The translations under genes and the position numbers were made by a program. Source: Kordia sp045105435 (GTDB taxonomy: Bacteria; Bacteroidota; Bacteroidia; Flavobacteriales; Flavobacteriaceae). From it: DNA of 64,000 nt. The notes beneath the pieces are model-generated. The model was given only the letters and a program-made list of their open reading frames with translations, made no database searches and was not told the DNA's origin. The stretch covers positions 1-64,000 of the forward strand of contig NZ_JBGCDL010000047.1 in the NCBI RefSeq assembly GCF_045105435.1. Reading direction: 5' to 3'. This document shows positions 35,474-44,372 of the stretch, in pieces; position 1 is the stretch's first letter, and every line of letters starts with the position of its first letter.

Positions 35474-36676
35474 TTACTTAAACACACCGCAAAAATCAAG
35501 CGTACTTGCTGTTTTTTCTAAGCTAGAAAATTCTCTGTGTGCTACTAAATATACAACAATATCTGCTTGTGCTAATGCAGCATCAACTGTATGTATATCA
35601 AATTTTTTGTGCGATTTTATATTTGGCTCCACCGCTAATACATTGAAACCATCATTTACCAACGTATCTACAACTAATAATGCTGGCGATTCGCGTAAAT
35701 CGTCAATATTTGGTTTAAAAGCCAATCCCATACAAGCAATTTTAGCATCTTTACCATTGTCAATTTTGAATTGTAAAGCGGTGTTTTTCACCTTTTCAAT
35801 TGCCCATTCTGTTTTGTAATTGTTAATTTCTCTTGCAGAACGAATGATTTTTGCTTTTTCTGGAAATTCAGAAACTATAAACCATGGATCTACCGCAATA
35901 CAATGTCCACCAACACCAGTTCCTGGCTGTAAAATATTTACACGCGGATGTTTGTTTGCTAAGTTGATTAATTCCCATACATTGATTCCTGCTTCATCAC
36001 AAATCATAGAAAGCTCGTTTGCAAACGCAATTTGTACGTCTCTTGATGAGTTTTCAACCAACTTACACATTTCTGCCGTTTTAGAGTTGGTTCTGTGCAA
36101 TTCTCCTTTTACAAAGTGTCTGTAAAATTCAACCGCTTTTTCAGTAGATTCAGCATCGATTCCACCAATAGCTCTATCGTTATGCTCTAATTCGTAAATT
36201 ACGTTTCCTGGCAATACACGTTCTGGACAGTATGCCATGTATATTTTTCCAATCAATTCAGGACGTTCCGCTTCAATAACGGCTTGCATTTTATCGGTAG
36301 TTCCTACAGGACTTGTCGATTCTACAATGACTAATGCACCTTCTTTTAAGGTTGGCAATAATGCTCTTGTAGCCGATTCTACATACGAAATATCTGGCTC
36401 GTAATCGCCTTTAAATGGTGTTGGAACAGCAATTAAATACACATCTGCTTCTACTGGTGATGTACTTGCGGTTAAAAAACCATCTTTTACTACTTTATGT
36501 ACCAAACCATCTAAATCTGGTTCAACAATATGGATTTCTCCTTTGTTAATAGTATCTACAACATGTTGATGAATATCAACTCCTGTAACTTTTATTTCTC
36601 TACTTGCAATTAACGCTGCGGTAGGAAGTCCAATATATCCTAGACCTACCATAACAACACTCGGTTTATTCGCCAT
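35474..36676 (-). CDS. wecC: UDP-N-acetyl-D-mannosamine dehydrogenase
   Basis: 400 residues. VVMVGLGYIGLPTAALIA (residues 4-21), catalytic Cys in GTGVGGHCIAVDPWFIV (~255-271), and IACMGLAFKPNIDDLRESPAL in the C-terminal Rossmann domain. Oxidises UDP-ManNAc to UDP-ManNAcA. The paired 2-epimerase gene wecB is nine bases upstream. Last gene of a four-gene unit that ends at the bidirectional terminator. Confidence 0.93.
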   Translation of the reverse strand: MANKPSVVMVGLGYIGLPTAALIASREIKVTGVDIHQHVVDTINKGEIHIVEPDLDGLVHKVVKDGFLTASTSPVEADVYLIAVPTPFKGDYEPDISYVESATRALLPTLKEGALVIVESTSPVGTTDKMQAVIEAERPELIGKIYMAYCPERVLPGNVIYELEHNDRAIGGIDAESTEKAVEFYRHFVKGELHRTNSKTAEMCKLVENSSRDVQIAFANELSMICDEAGINVWELINLANKHPRVNILQPGTGVGGHCIAVDPWFIVSEFPEKAKIIRSAREINNYKTEWAIEKVKNTALQFKIDNGKDAKIACMGLAFKPNIDDLRESPALLVVDTLVNDGFNVLAVEPNIKSHKKFDIHTVDAALAQADIVVYLVAHREFSSLEKTASTLDFCGVFK

Positions 36677-36685
36677 GATTCTGTA

Positions 36686-37810
36686 TTATAATTTTGACAT
36701 GTATGTAACGATCTTATCACAAGCAGTTCCATCTCCATACGGATTGTGTAGCTTGCTCATTTTTTGATAAGCAGATTCGTCTGTTAGTAATTTATTCGCT
36801 TCGCTGATAATTTTTTCGGTATTTGTTCCAACCAATAATACGGTTCCTGCGTCTACAGCTTCTGGACGTTCTGTAGTATCACGCATAACCAATACAGGTT
36901 TTCCTAAACTTGGTGCTTCTTCTTGCACGCCGCCACTATCGGTAATTATTAAGTTCGATTTGTCCATTAACCATACAAATGCAGGATACGACAATGGTTT
37001 TATTAAATTCACATTGTCAATATCTGCCAATAATTCGTATACTGGTTTTTGTACGTTCGGGTTTAAGTGTACAGGATAAATAATTTGTGTATCAGGATGA
37101 TCGGTTGCAATTTGTTTTAACGCACTGCAAATATTGATAAATCCTTGTCCGTGATTTTCTCTACGGTGTCCTGTAACTAATATTAATCGTTTAGAAGTAT
37201 CTAAAACTCCTTTTAAGTCTTCAATTTCTTGATCTTCAAATCCTGTCGATTTTACTTTGTTTGCGCTAAAGTGCAACGCGTCAATCACAGTATTTCCTGT
37301 AATTAATATGTTTTTATCTGCAACATTTTCGTTAAGCAGATTTTGTTTTGATGTTTCTGTTGGAGAAAAATGATAGTCACAAATACTTCCTGTAACACAT
37401 CTGTTCATTTCTTCTGGGAAAGGCGATCTCATATTAAACGTACGCAATCCAGCTTCTACATGACATACTTTAGCTCCTGAATAAAAAGCTGCAATACTTG
37501 TTGCCATTGTCGTTGTAGTATCTCCATGAACATATACATAGTCTGGCTGAAATTCTTCCAATACAGGCTTTAAATTCATGATAATATCTGAAGTTAAACC
37601 ATATAAATTCTGATTCGGCTTCATTAAGTCTAAATCATAATCTGGAGTTATTTCAAAAAATGAAAGTACCTGATCCAGCATTTCTCTGTGCTGTGCCGTG
37701 ATACAAACTTTTGTTTCAAAAGTGTCTTGGTGTTTTAAAAATTCTTTTACCAATGGTGCCATTTTTATGGCTTCTGGTCGTGTACCAAATACAATTAGGT
37801 TTTTTTTCAT
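36686..37810 (-). CDS. wecB: UDP-N-acetylglucosamine 2-epimerase (non-hydrolysing)
   Basis: 374 residues, usual length. NLIVFGTRPEAIKMAPLV (residues 4-21), YVHGDTTTTMATSIAAF (~92-108), CHVEAGLRT (~115-123), VTGHRRENHGQG (~212-223) and TDSGGVQEEAPSLGKPVLVMR (~285-305, of which the SGGVQEEAP core is diagnostic). Interconverts UDP-GlcNAc and UDP-ManNAc. Forms a UDP-ManNAcA pathway with wecC downstream. Confidence 0.96.
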   Translation of the reverse strand: MKKNLIVFGTRPEAIKMAPLVKEFLKHQDTFETKVCITAQHREMLDQVLSFFEITPDYDLDLMKPNQNLYGLTSDIIMNLKPVLEEFQPDYVYVHGDTTTTMATSIAAFYSGAKVCHVEAGLRTFNMRSPFPEEMNRCVTGSICDYHFSPTETSKQNLLNENVADKNILITGNTVIDALHFSANKVKSTGFEDQEIEDLKGVLDTSKRLILVTGHRRENHGQGFINICSALKQIATDHPDTQIIYPVHLNPNVQKPVYELLADIDNVNLIKPLSYPAFVWLMDKSNLIITDSGGVQEEAPSLGKPVLVMRDTTERPEAVDAGTVLLVGTNTEKIISEANKLLTDESAYQKMSKLHNPYGDGTACDKIVTYMSKL

Positions 37811-37846
37811 CAGTTTGTTTTTGTTCTTTATTTATTGTTTTTACGG

Positions 37847-39106
37847 CTATAATCTCTCTGTAACTATTGGTTTAGGGAAGAAATTTTTCGCGTCAAAAAT
37901 AATACATCCTGCTTTAAAAAAGGGAGTTACGTCAATTTTATTGAAACTTTTATGGGCAACTGCCAAAATAATCGCCCTCGTGTCGTTTGAAATGGTAGAC
38001 ACTAAGTCAATATTATATTCCTTTTTTACTTCAGAAGCATTTACATTGTCGTCAAATACCTCAACTTCAATACCGTACTCCGAAAGTTCATGCACAATAT
38101 CAATAACGCGTGTGTTTCGTATATCGGGACAGTTTTCTTTAAATGTGATTCCCAAAATAGTCACTTTGGCGCCTTTGATTAACTTTCCTTGTTTTATCAT
38201 GAGTTTTACCACGCGTTCTGCGATGTATTTGCCCATGTTATCGTTTATTTTTCTTCCTGCTAATATTACTTGCGGAATGTATCCTACACTTTTCGCCTTG
38301 TGCGTTAAATAATACGGATCTACACCAATACAATGTCCGCCAACCAAACCTGGCGTAAACGGCAAAAAGTTCCACTTTGTTCCAGCAGCTTCTAATACTT
38401 CGTGTGTGTCAATTCCTAGTTTGCCAAAAATCAATGCCAATTCGTTTACAAACGCAATATTGATATCGCGTTGCGAATTTTCAATTACTTTGGCAGCCTC
38501 AGCTACTTTTATAGACGACGCTTTAAACGTTCCTACGGTAACAATACTTTTATATAATTCGTCAATCGTTTCCGCAATTTCAGGCGTACTTCCCGAAGTA
38601 ACTTTGACAATGTTGTTAACTCTGTGTTTTTTATCTCCCGGATTGATTCTTTCTGGAGAATATCCGCAGAAAAAATCTGTATTAAATACCAATCCACTTT
38701 GCATTTCTAAAATTGGCACACACACTTCTTCGGTGCAACCTGGAAAAACGGTCGATTCATAAATGACAATATCATCCTTCCTTAAAACTGAACCTACCAA
38801 GTTTGAAGCAGCTTCTAAAGGTCTTAAGTCTGGAAATTTATGATCGGTAATTGGTGTCGGAACGGTTACAATGTACACAGTTGCTTTTGCAATGTCGGAA
38901 GCTTTGTTTGTATACTGCAAGGTGGAAGCTTCTTGCAATTCTGCTGCGCTAACTTCAAGCGTATGATCGTTTCCTTGTTGCAATTCTTGAATGCGCGCTT
39001 CGTTGATATCAAATCCAATGACTTGATATCCTTTTTTGCTGAATTCAACCGCAAGTGGCAATCCAACATATCCTAAACCTATTATGGAAATTACCTTATT
39101 CGTCAT
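37847..39106 (-). CDS. UDP-HexNAc dehydrogenase, TviB/WbpO type
   Basis: 419 residues from MTNKVISIIGLGYVGLPLAVEF. The frame stays open to 39154, but the extra 16 residues (MVWPLRTTF...) lie inside the upstream epimerase gene, and the chosen ATG gives an 11-base overlap. Rossmann GLGYVGLPLA (residues 10-19), catalytic Cys in VGGHCIGVDPYYL (~258-270), C-terminal ILGITFKENCPDIRNTRV. Relatives oxidise UDP-GlcNAc or UDP-GalNAc to the uronic acid. With the WbpP/TviC-like epimerase next to it, UDP-GalNAcA is the probable product. Confidence 0.92.
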   Translation of the reverse strand: MTNKVISIIGLGYVGLPLAVEFSKKGYQVIGFDINEARIQELQQGNDHTLEVSAAELQEASTLQYTNKASDIAKATVYIVTVPTPITDHKFPDLRPLEAASNLVGSVLRKDDIVIYESTVFPGCTEEVCVPILEMQSGLVFNTDFFCGYSPERINPGDKKHRVNNIVKVTSGSTPEIAETIDELYKSIVTVGTFKASSIKVAEAAKVIENSQRDINIAFVNELALIFGKLGIDTHEVLEAAGTKWNFLPFTPGLVGGHCIGVDPYYLTHKAKSVGYIPQVILAGRKINDNMGKYIAERVVKLMIKQGKLIKGAKVTILGITFKENCPDIRNTRVIDIVHELSEYGIEVEVFDDNVNASEVKKEYNIDLVSTISNDTRAIILAVAHKSFNKIDVTPFFKAGCIIFDAKNFFPKPIVTERL

Positions 39107-40091
39107 TTGCTTCCGCTTGCTTTTTAAAAAAGTCGTACGTAATGGCCAAACCATCGCGCACGGTATATTTTGGATTGTATCCTAATAGTGTTTTTGCTTT
39201 TGTAATATCGGCTAACGAATCGCGCACGTCACCAATTCGGCTTTCTCCATGAGAAACTTCAACAGTACTTTTTGTAATTTCTTTGATGTTATTCCACAAA
39301 TCGTTTACACTAATTCGATCGCCCACAGCAACATTGAAAACTTCGTGTTTTGTAATTTCTGAAAATACTGCTTTTATATTTGCCTGAATTACATTTTCGA
39401 CAAATGTAAAATCTCTCGTTTGATTTCCATCTCCGTTGATTGTTACTTTTGTGTTATGTATTCCTGCATTGAAAAATAGCGGAATTACTGCCGCATACGC
39501 TCCTTTTACATTTTGTTTTGGTCCAAAAACGTTGAAATAACGCAATCCTACCGAATGAAAGTCAAAGTTTGTAGAAAAATTATCTGCGTATAATTCGTTT
39601 ACATATTTTGTAATTGCGTACGGAGATAACGGTTTCCCAATAATTTCTTCTTGTTTTGGCAATGCTTTACTATCGCCATACGTACTAGAAGAAGCTGCAT
39701 AGATCATTCGTTTTACGCCTGCATCGCGTGAAGCTACTAACATGTTTAAAAAACCTGCAATATTTACTTCATTTGATGAAATAGGATCGTTAAACGAGCG
39801 CGGTACAGAACCTAAGGCTGCTTGGTGCAACACAAAGTCCATTCCGGCAACAGCCGTAGTACATGTTTCTAAATCGCGAATATCACCAAGGACGAATTCG
39901 AAATTCGGATGCGATTCAAATTCGGCAATATTATGTTTAAAACCTGTGGCTAAGTTGTCTAATACACGTACTTTTTTGGCGTTGTGTTTTAGTAAATATC
40001 CTACTAAATTGGACCCGATGAATCCTGCGCCACCTGTGATTAAAAAACTGTAATTACTAAGGTGTTCGTGGTGATATGCTTCTTGATACAT
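39096..40091 (-). CDS. UDP-HexNAc(A) 4-epimerase, WbpP/TviC type
   Basis: 331-residue extended SDR. FLITGGAGFIGSNLVGYLL (residues ~16-34), ASSSTYGDSKALPKQEE (~133-149) and catalytic YxxxK in SPYAITKYVNE (~157-167). The N-terminal extension before the Rossmann fold and the YFNVFGPKQNVKGAYAAVIP segment are typical of WbpP-type enzymes acting on N-acetylated or uronic UDP-sugars. First gene of the four-gene unit that makes UDP-GalNAcA and UDP-ManNAcA. Confidence 0.92.
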   Translation of the reverse strand: MYQEAYHHEHLSNYSFLITGGAGFIGSNLVGYLLKHNAKKVRVLDNLATGFKHNIAEFESHPNFEFVLGDIRDLETCTTAVAGMDFVLHQAALGSVPRSFNDPISSNEVNIAGFLNMLVASRDAGVKRMIYAASSSTYGDSKALPKQEEIIGKPLSPYAITKYVNELYADNFSTNFDFHSVGLRYFNVFGPKQNVKGAYAAVIPLFFNAGIHNTKVTINGDGNQTRDFTFVENVIQANIKAVFSEITKHEVFNVAVGDRISVNDLWNNIKEITKSTVEVSHGESRIGDVRDSLADITKAKTLLGYNPKYTVRDGLAITYDFFKKQAEANDE

Positions 40092-40108
40092 GTTGCTATT
40101 ATTCGCTG

Positions 40109-40116
40109 CAAAACTA
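40109..40116 (-). promoter_or_regulatory. -7 promoter box of the UDP-uronic-acid unit
   Basis: TAGTTTTG on the minus strand, 18 bases before the ATG at 40091. The -33 region has no TTG. The implied leader is under 15 bases. Confidence 0.45.
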
Positions 40117-40152
40117 GCTATAAATTTTAATACTAGGAAATAAATGAGTTTT

Positions 40153-40192
40153 AAGGGGAAATACCCTTTATAGAAAAGGTTTTATCCCCTTT
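40153..40192. terminator. Strong hairpin between cysQ and the epimerase gene
   Basis: AAGGGGAA... pairs with ...TCCCCTT, and an inner ACCC/GGTT-type stem extends it to ~15 bp around a 5-base loop. On the minus strand the run after it is A-rich, not T-rich, so as a terminator for cysQ it is weak; on the plus strand it is followed by TTTATTTTAT. Could also be a processing or attenuation hairpin in front of the downstream unit. Confidence 0.5.
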
Positions 40193-40196
40193 TATT

Positions 40197-40994
40197 TTAT
40201 CGTATTTTTCTAACAAGAAACCACGGATTTAGTAAGTTTTCTTTGTTGTATTTTAGTGGTTTGTTGGTTTCTAGCGAATACACTTCAAGTCCGACAGCCT
40301 TGCAAATAGCATGTCCGGCCGCAGTGTCCCATTCCATTGTGGGCGCGTAACGCGGATAATACGACGCTTGTCCTTCCGCCATTAAACAGAACTTTAACGA
40401 ACTTCCTGCTTTGATTAGGTTGACTTCTTTTCCTTCGGTTTCAAGCGTATCAATAAAGTCTATTACTTTTTGGTTTGTATACGAATGACTTGAAGTTAAG
40501 GTAATGACGCCATTTTCGTTTGCTGCAAAGATTTCTTTGGCGTTTTGGAAAAGTTCAGGCGTAATAGCATGTGAGTCTAATTCAATTTTGAATGCTTTTT
40601 TTTCTGCAGGAATCGCAAAGTATAACGATTTTACCGCAGGAATATATATGACACCTAAGAGTGGTTTTCCGTTTTCTACCAACGCTATATTTACGGTAAA
40701 CTCGCCATTTCGTTTGATGAATTCTTTGGTTCCGTCAAGTGGATCTACAATCCAGCATTGTTGCCAATTTTGGCGAATTTCATAACTAGCGTGTTCGCCT
40801 TCTTCGCTTAATACGGGAATTTTTGTGCTTTGTAAAGCTTTTTGAATGTAGATATCAGCTTTTTTATCTGCAATGGTTACAGGTGAATCGTCCGATTTTC
40901 TTTCTACGTCCACGATTTGATTTTCGTAGATATCCATAATGATCATGCCTGCATTTACAGCAGCTTCTACGGCAGTGTATAGATATTGTTTCAT
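40197..40994 (-). CDS. cysQ: 3'(2'),5'-bisphosphate nucleotidase
   Basis: 265 residues from MKQYLYTAVEAAVNAGMIIM. The frame is open to 41087, but the first 31 residues would lie within rmlD, and the chosen ATG sits five bases after the rmlD stop. Inositol-monophosphatase-fold metal sites: DDSPVTIADKKAD (~35-47), EEGEH (~63), WIVDPLDGTKEF (~80-91) and WDTAAGHAI (~210-218). Hydrolyses PAP to AMP, protecting sulfotransferase and sulfate assimilation reactions. No sulfotransferase is visible in this window, so a link to glycan sulfation is only a suggestion. Confidence 0.93.
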   Translation of the reverse strand: MKQYLYTAVEAAVNAGMIIMDIYENQIVDVERKSDDSPVTIADKKADIYIQKALQSTKIPVLSEEGEHASYEIRQNWQQCWIVDPLDGTKEFIKRNGEFTVNIALVENGKPLLGVIYIPAVKSLYFAIPAEKKAFKIELDSHAITPELFQNAKEIFAANENGVITLTSSHSYTNQKVIDFIDTLETEGKEVNLIKAGSSLKFCLMAEGQASYYPRYAPTMEWDTAAGHAICKAVGLEVYSLETNKPLKYNKENLLNPWFLVRKIR

Positions 40995-40998
40995 CAAA

Positions 40999-41853
40999 TT
41001 ATAAATGATTTTGCATAAGCTTTCGCAAACTTTCTTGCCAAGTAATTGTGTTAATAATGTTGCGAACTTTCGTTTTGTCGAGCACACTATTTTCTGGTCG
41101 TGCCGCTTTGGTTTTATACGTAGCTACCGATTTTAAAGAAGGTTGATCCGCCGCAGCGAGATTCAAATTTTGAATGATTTCTTTCGTAAAATCGTACCAA
41201 GTAGCTTCGCCATCATTGCTAAAGTGATAAATTCCGTAGTTTTTGTTTGCTGTGTTGATGATTTCTACAATCAATTCAGCCAAATCGTTCGCGTTTGTCG
41301 GCGTTCCTTTTTGTTCGGTTGTGATCGTAAGATTTGCCTTTTCTGCTGCTTTTCGCAAGATGAGTTTGTAGAAATTATTCCCAAATTCAGCATATAACCA
41401 TGAAGTACGAATGATGAAATAATTATCGAATACTTCTTGAATGTTTTGTTCGCCTTTAAGTTTTGACGCGCCATATACACTTATCGGGTTTGTTGTATCC
41501 GTTTCTATGTATGGTGATGTTTTTGTGCCATCAAATACATAATCTGTAGAAATATGTAGTAAGGTCACATTATTGTCAGCGCATGCTTTCGCGAGATTTT
41601 TGGCTGCTTCGGCATTTACCAAATACGCTTTGTCTTCTTCGCTTTCGGCTAATTCTACATTCGTATATGCAGCACAATTTACACAATAATCAATTTCGTG
41701 ATTTAAAAAGTAATCATTCACCAAAGTTGTATCAGTAATGTCTAATTCTTTCGATGATTTAAAGTGAAAGTGAATGTCAGAATGTTGGTGTTGTATCTTT
41801 TGAATACAGTGTCCTAATTGACCATTTGCGCCAGTTACTAAAACCGTTTTCAT
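40999..41853 (-). CDS. rfbD: dTDP-4-dehydrorhamnose reductase
   Basis: 284-residue SDR. VLVTGANGQLGHCIQ (residues 4-18), HISTDYVFDGTKTSPY (~100-115) and catalytic YxxxK in SVYGASKLKGE (~125-135). Last step to dTDP-L-rhamnose with NADPH. Overlaps rfbC by four bases. The operon order is rfbB, rfbA, rfbC, rfbD from 5' to 3'. Confidence 0.95.
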   Translation of the reverse strand: MKTVLVTGANGQLGHCIQKIQHQHSDIHFHFKSSKELDITDTTLVNDYFLNHEIDYCVNCAAYTNVELAESEEDKAYLVNAEAAKNLAKACADNNVTLLHISTDYVFDGTKTSPYIETDTTNPISVYGASKLKGEQNIQEVFDNYFIIRTSWLYAEFGNNFYKLILRKAAEKANLTITTEQKGTPTNANDLAELIVEIINTANKNYGIYHFSNDGEATWYDFTKEIIQNLNLAAADQPSLKSVATYKTKAARPENSVLDKTKVRNIINTITWQESLRKLMQNHL

Positions 41854-42383
41854 AACGATACTGATTTCAAGTTGGGAAGCAATTTGTCTTTATCAGAAAG
41901 CATAATTTCATCTTCGTTCAACATCCAATCTATTGCAATATCAGCATCATTGTAAATAATTCCCGATTCTGCTTCTTTGTTATAAAAATTATCACATTTA
42001 TACGCGAAAATGGTATCATCTTGCAACACTGCAAAACCATGTGCAAATCCTCTTGGCACAAAAAGTTGTTTGTTGTTTTCGGCATTTAGAATGATGGAAA
42101 AATGCTGTCCGTACGTTTCAGAATCTGGACGAATGTCTACCGCAACATCTAGCACTTCGCCACGAATGACACGTACCAATTTTGCTTGTGCATGTTCGCC
42201 TTTTTGAAAGTGCAAACCGCGCAACACACCTTTTTGCGAAACGGATTGATTGTCTTGTACAAAATGCACCTTTGCTGGAAATTTTTGTTCGTTATAGCTT
42301 TCCATAAAGCTTCCTCTAGAATCTCCGAATACTTGAGGTTCTATGACAAAACAGCCCGCTAATGGTGTGTGTGTTATGTTCAA
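41850..42383 (-). CDS. rfbC: dTDP-4-dehydrorhamnose 3,5-epimerase
   Basis: 177-residue cupin. Signature FVQDNQSVSQKGVLRGLHFQ (~42-61) with the catalytic His, and FVPRGFAHGFAVLQDD (~114-129). Epimerises C3 and C5 of dTDP-4-keto-6-deoxyglucose. Ten bases downstream of rfbA, overlapping rfbD. Confidence 0.96.
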   Translation of the reverse strand: MNITHTPLAGCFVIEPQVFGDSRGSFMESYNEQKFPAKVHFVQDNQSVSQKGVLRGLHFQKGEHAQAKLVRVIRGEVLDVAVDIRPDSETYGQHFSIILNAENNKQLFVPRGFAHGFAVLQDDTIFAYKCDNFYNKEAESGIIYNDADIAIDWMLNEDEIMLSDKDKLLPNLKSVSL

Positions 42384-42393
42384 GACGTTGTTT

Positions 42394-43251
42394 TTATTGT
42401 ATTTCTAATAGATGTTTTCCATAACCGCTTTTTAAGAGTGGTTTTGCCAATTCATCTAGTTGTTTTTTGCTAATGAATCCCATTCTATATGCCGCTTCTT
42501 CAATGGCTCCAATTTTGAGTCCTTGACGCTCTTCAATAACTTGTACAAATTGTGAAGCTTGCATTAATGAGTTGAATGTTCCTGTGTCTAACCAAGCTGT
42601 TCCTCTATCGAGAATGCTTACACTTAGTTTTCCTTTTTCCAAATATACACGATTTACATCGGTAATTTCGAGTTCGCCACGTCCGCTTGGTTTGATGTTT
42701 TTGGCAATTTCTACGACGTCATTGTCATAAAAATAAATCCCTGGAACTGCGTAATTTGATTTTGGCTTTGCTGGTTTTTCTTCTATTGAAATTGCGTTGC
42801 CATTGTCATCAAATTCTACGACTCCGTAACGTTCTGGATCGTGTACGTGATATGCATAAATAATTCCACCTTCAGGATTGTTGTTTGCTTGTAATAAATT
42901 TGCCAAACCTGAACCGTAAAATATATTATCGCCCAAAATTAAGGCAACTTTGTCATCACCAATGAATTTTTCGCCAATGATAAACGCTTCTGCCAATCCG
43001 TTTGGATTTTCTTGTACTTCGTACTGAAATTCGCAACCAAATTTTTTGCCGTCGCCCAATAGTTTTTGGAATAATGGCAAATCTTGCGGTGTTGAAATGA
43101 TGAGTATTTCACGAATTCCTGCGCTTATCAGAGTGGAAACAGGATAGTATATCATCGGTTTGTCGTATACAGGCATTAATTGCTTACTTACTGCAAGCGT
43201 AAGTGGATGCAATCGTGTTCCTGATCCGCCGGCTAATACTATTCCTTTCAT
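42394..43251 (-). CDS. rfbA: Glucose-1-phosphate thymidylyltransferase
   Basis: 285 residues. KGIVLAGGSGTRLHPLTLAV (2-21), KQLMPVYDKPMIYYP (~23-37), LILGDNIFYG (~104-113) and the ERYGVVEFD / EEKPAKPKSNYAVPG blocks. Makes dTDP-glucose from Glc-1-P and dTTP, the committed and dTDP-Rha-inhibited step. A 101-base gap separates it from rfbB upstream, the largest inside the rfb group; a weak TAATTTAG on the minus strand there could be an internal promoter. Confidence 0.97.
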   Translation of the reverse strand: MKGIVLAGGSGTRLHPLTLAVSKQLMPVYDKPMIYYPVSTLISAGIREILIISTPQDLPLFQKLLGDGKKFGCEFQYEVQENPNGLAEAFIIGEKFIGDDKVALILGDNIFYGSGLANLLQANNNPEGGIIYAYHVHDPERYGVVEFDDNGNAISIEEKPAKPKSNYAVPGIYFYDNDVVEIAKNIKPSGRGELEITDVNRVYLEKGKLSVSILDRGTAWLDTGTFNSLMQASQFVQVIEERQGLKIGAIEEAAYRMGFISKKQLDELAKPLLKSGYGKHLLEIQ

Positions 43252-43352
43252 TTGTATATTTCTATTTTATTAAATCTGTCAAATGGAATTTGTCAGTAAA
43301 CAACTAAATTAATATAACAACCATCGTTAAGACTTATTCCATCTGTTTGTTA

Positions 43353-44372
43353 CTATTTTGTTGTGTACTTTTCCAAATACCATTCAATCGTTTTTAAAAT
43401 GCCCGATTCAAAGTTTTCTTCAGCTTTCCAACCGAGTTCATTTTCTATTTTATTTGCATCAATTGCATATCGAAAATCGTGTCCTGGTCTGTCTTTTACA
43501 AAACTAATTTGTTCTTTGTATGAAGTTTCTTTTGGACGTAATTTGTCTAACAATTCACAAATTGTGTTTGCAATGTACACATTTGTACGTTCGTTTCTTC
43601 CACCAATATTGTAGGTTTCACCAGCTTTTCCTGTTTGGTATACTAAGTGAATTCCTTTGCAATGATCTAATACGTATAACCAATCGCGGATATTCATTCC
43701 ATCACCATAGATGGGAATATTTTCTCCTGTAACTGCTTTACGAATGATGGTCGGAATTAACTTTTCATCATGTTGTTTTGGCCCGTAATTGTTTGAACAG
43801 TTTGTGGTTACTACATTCATTCCGTAGGTATGAAAGTAACTGCGTACAATAAAATCGGACGATGCTTTAGACGCACTGTACGGACTGTTTGGTGCGTACG
43901 ATGTATCTTCTGTAAACAAACCTGTTTCTCCGAGCGTTCCATAAACCTCATCGGTTGAAATGTGATGAAAACGGCAATTTTCATAACCTGATTTCACTTG
44001 ATTTGGTCCGTGCATCCATGATTTTTTGGCTACATCCAATAAATTAAACGTTCCAAAGATATTCGTTTGTATGAACGCATCAGGATTTTTGATAGAGTTG
44101 TCTACATGTGATTCTGCTGCAAAGTGAATTACCGCTTTAAAGTCATACGTTTCAAACAACTTTTCTATCAAATTTCTATCACAAATATCGCCTTCTACAA
44201 ACGTATAATTTTGATGATTACTTATTTCTGCCAAGTTTGCCAAATCGCCAGCATAGGTGAGTTTGTCAATATTTACAACCGTTGTGTCTTGGTGTTGTTC
44301 CAAGAAATACGGAATATAGTTTGCACCTATAAATCCTGCTCCTCCAGTAATAAGTACGGCGTTTTTAGGCAT
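43353..44372 (-). CDS. rfbB: dTDP-glucose 4,6-dehydratase
   Basis: 339-residue SDR. LITGGAGFIGANYIPYFLE (residues 7-25), HISTDEVYGTLGE with catalytic Thr-Asp-Glu, and SPYSASKASSDFIV with YxxxK. NNYGPKQHDEKLIPTI is also diagnostic. Makes dTDP-4-keto-6-deoxyglucose. Starts within the last 8 bases of the Wzz-like gene, so rhamnose synthesis and chain-length control are in one transcript. Confidence 0.97.
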   Translation of the reverse strand: MPKNAVLITGGAGFIGANYIPYFLEQHQDTTVVNIDKLTYAGDLANLAEISNHQNYTFVEGDICDRNLIEKLFETYDFKAVIHFAAESHVDNSIKNPDAFIQTNIFGTFNLLDVAKKSWMHGPNQVKSGYENCRFHHISTDEVYGTLGETGLFTEDTSYAPNSPYSASKASSDFIVRSYFHTYGMNVVTTNCSNNYGPKQHDEKLIPTIIRKAVTGENIPIYGDGMNIRDWLYVLDHCKGIHLVYQTGKAGETYNIGGRNERTNVYIANTICELLDKLRPKETSYKEQISFVKDRPGHDFRYAIDANKIENELGWKAEENFESGILKTIEWYLEKYTTK

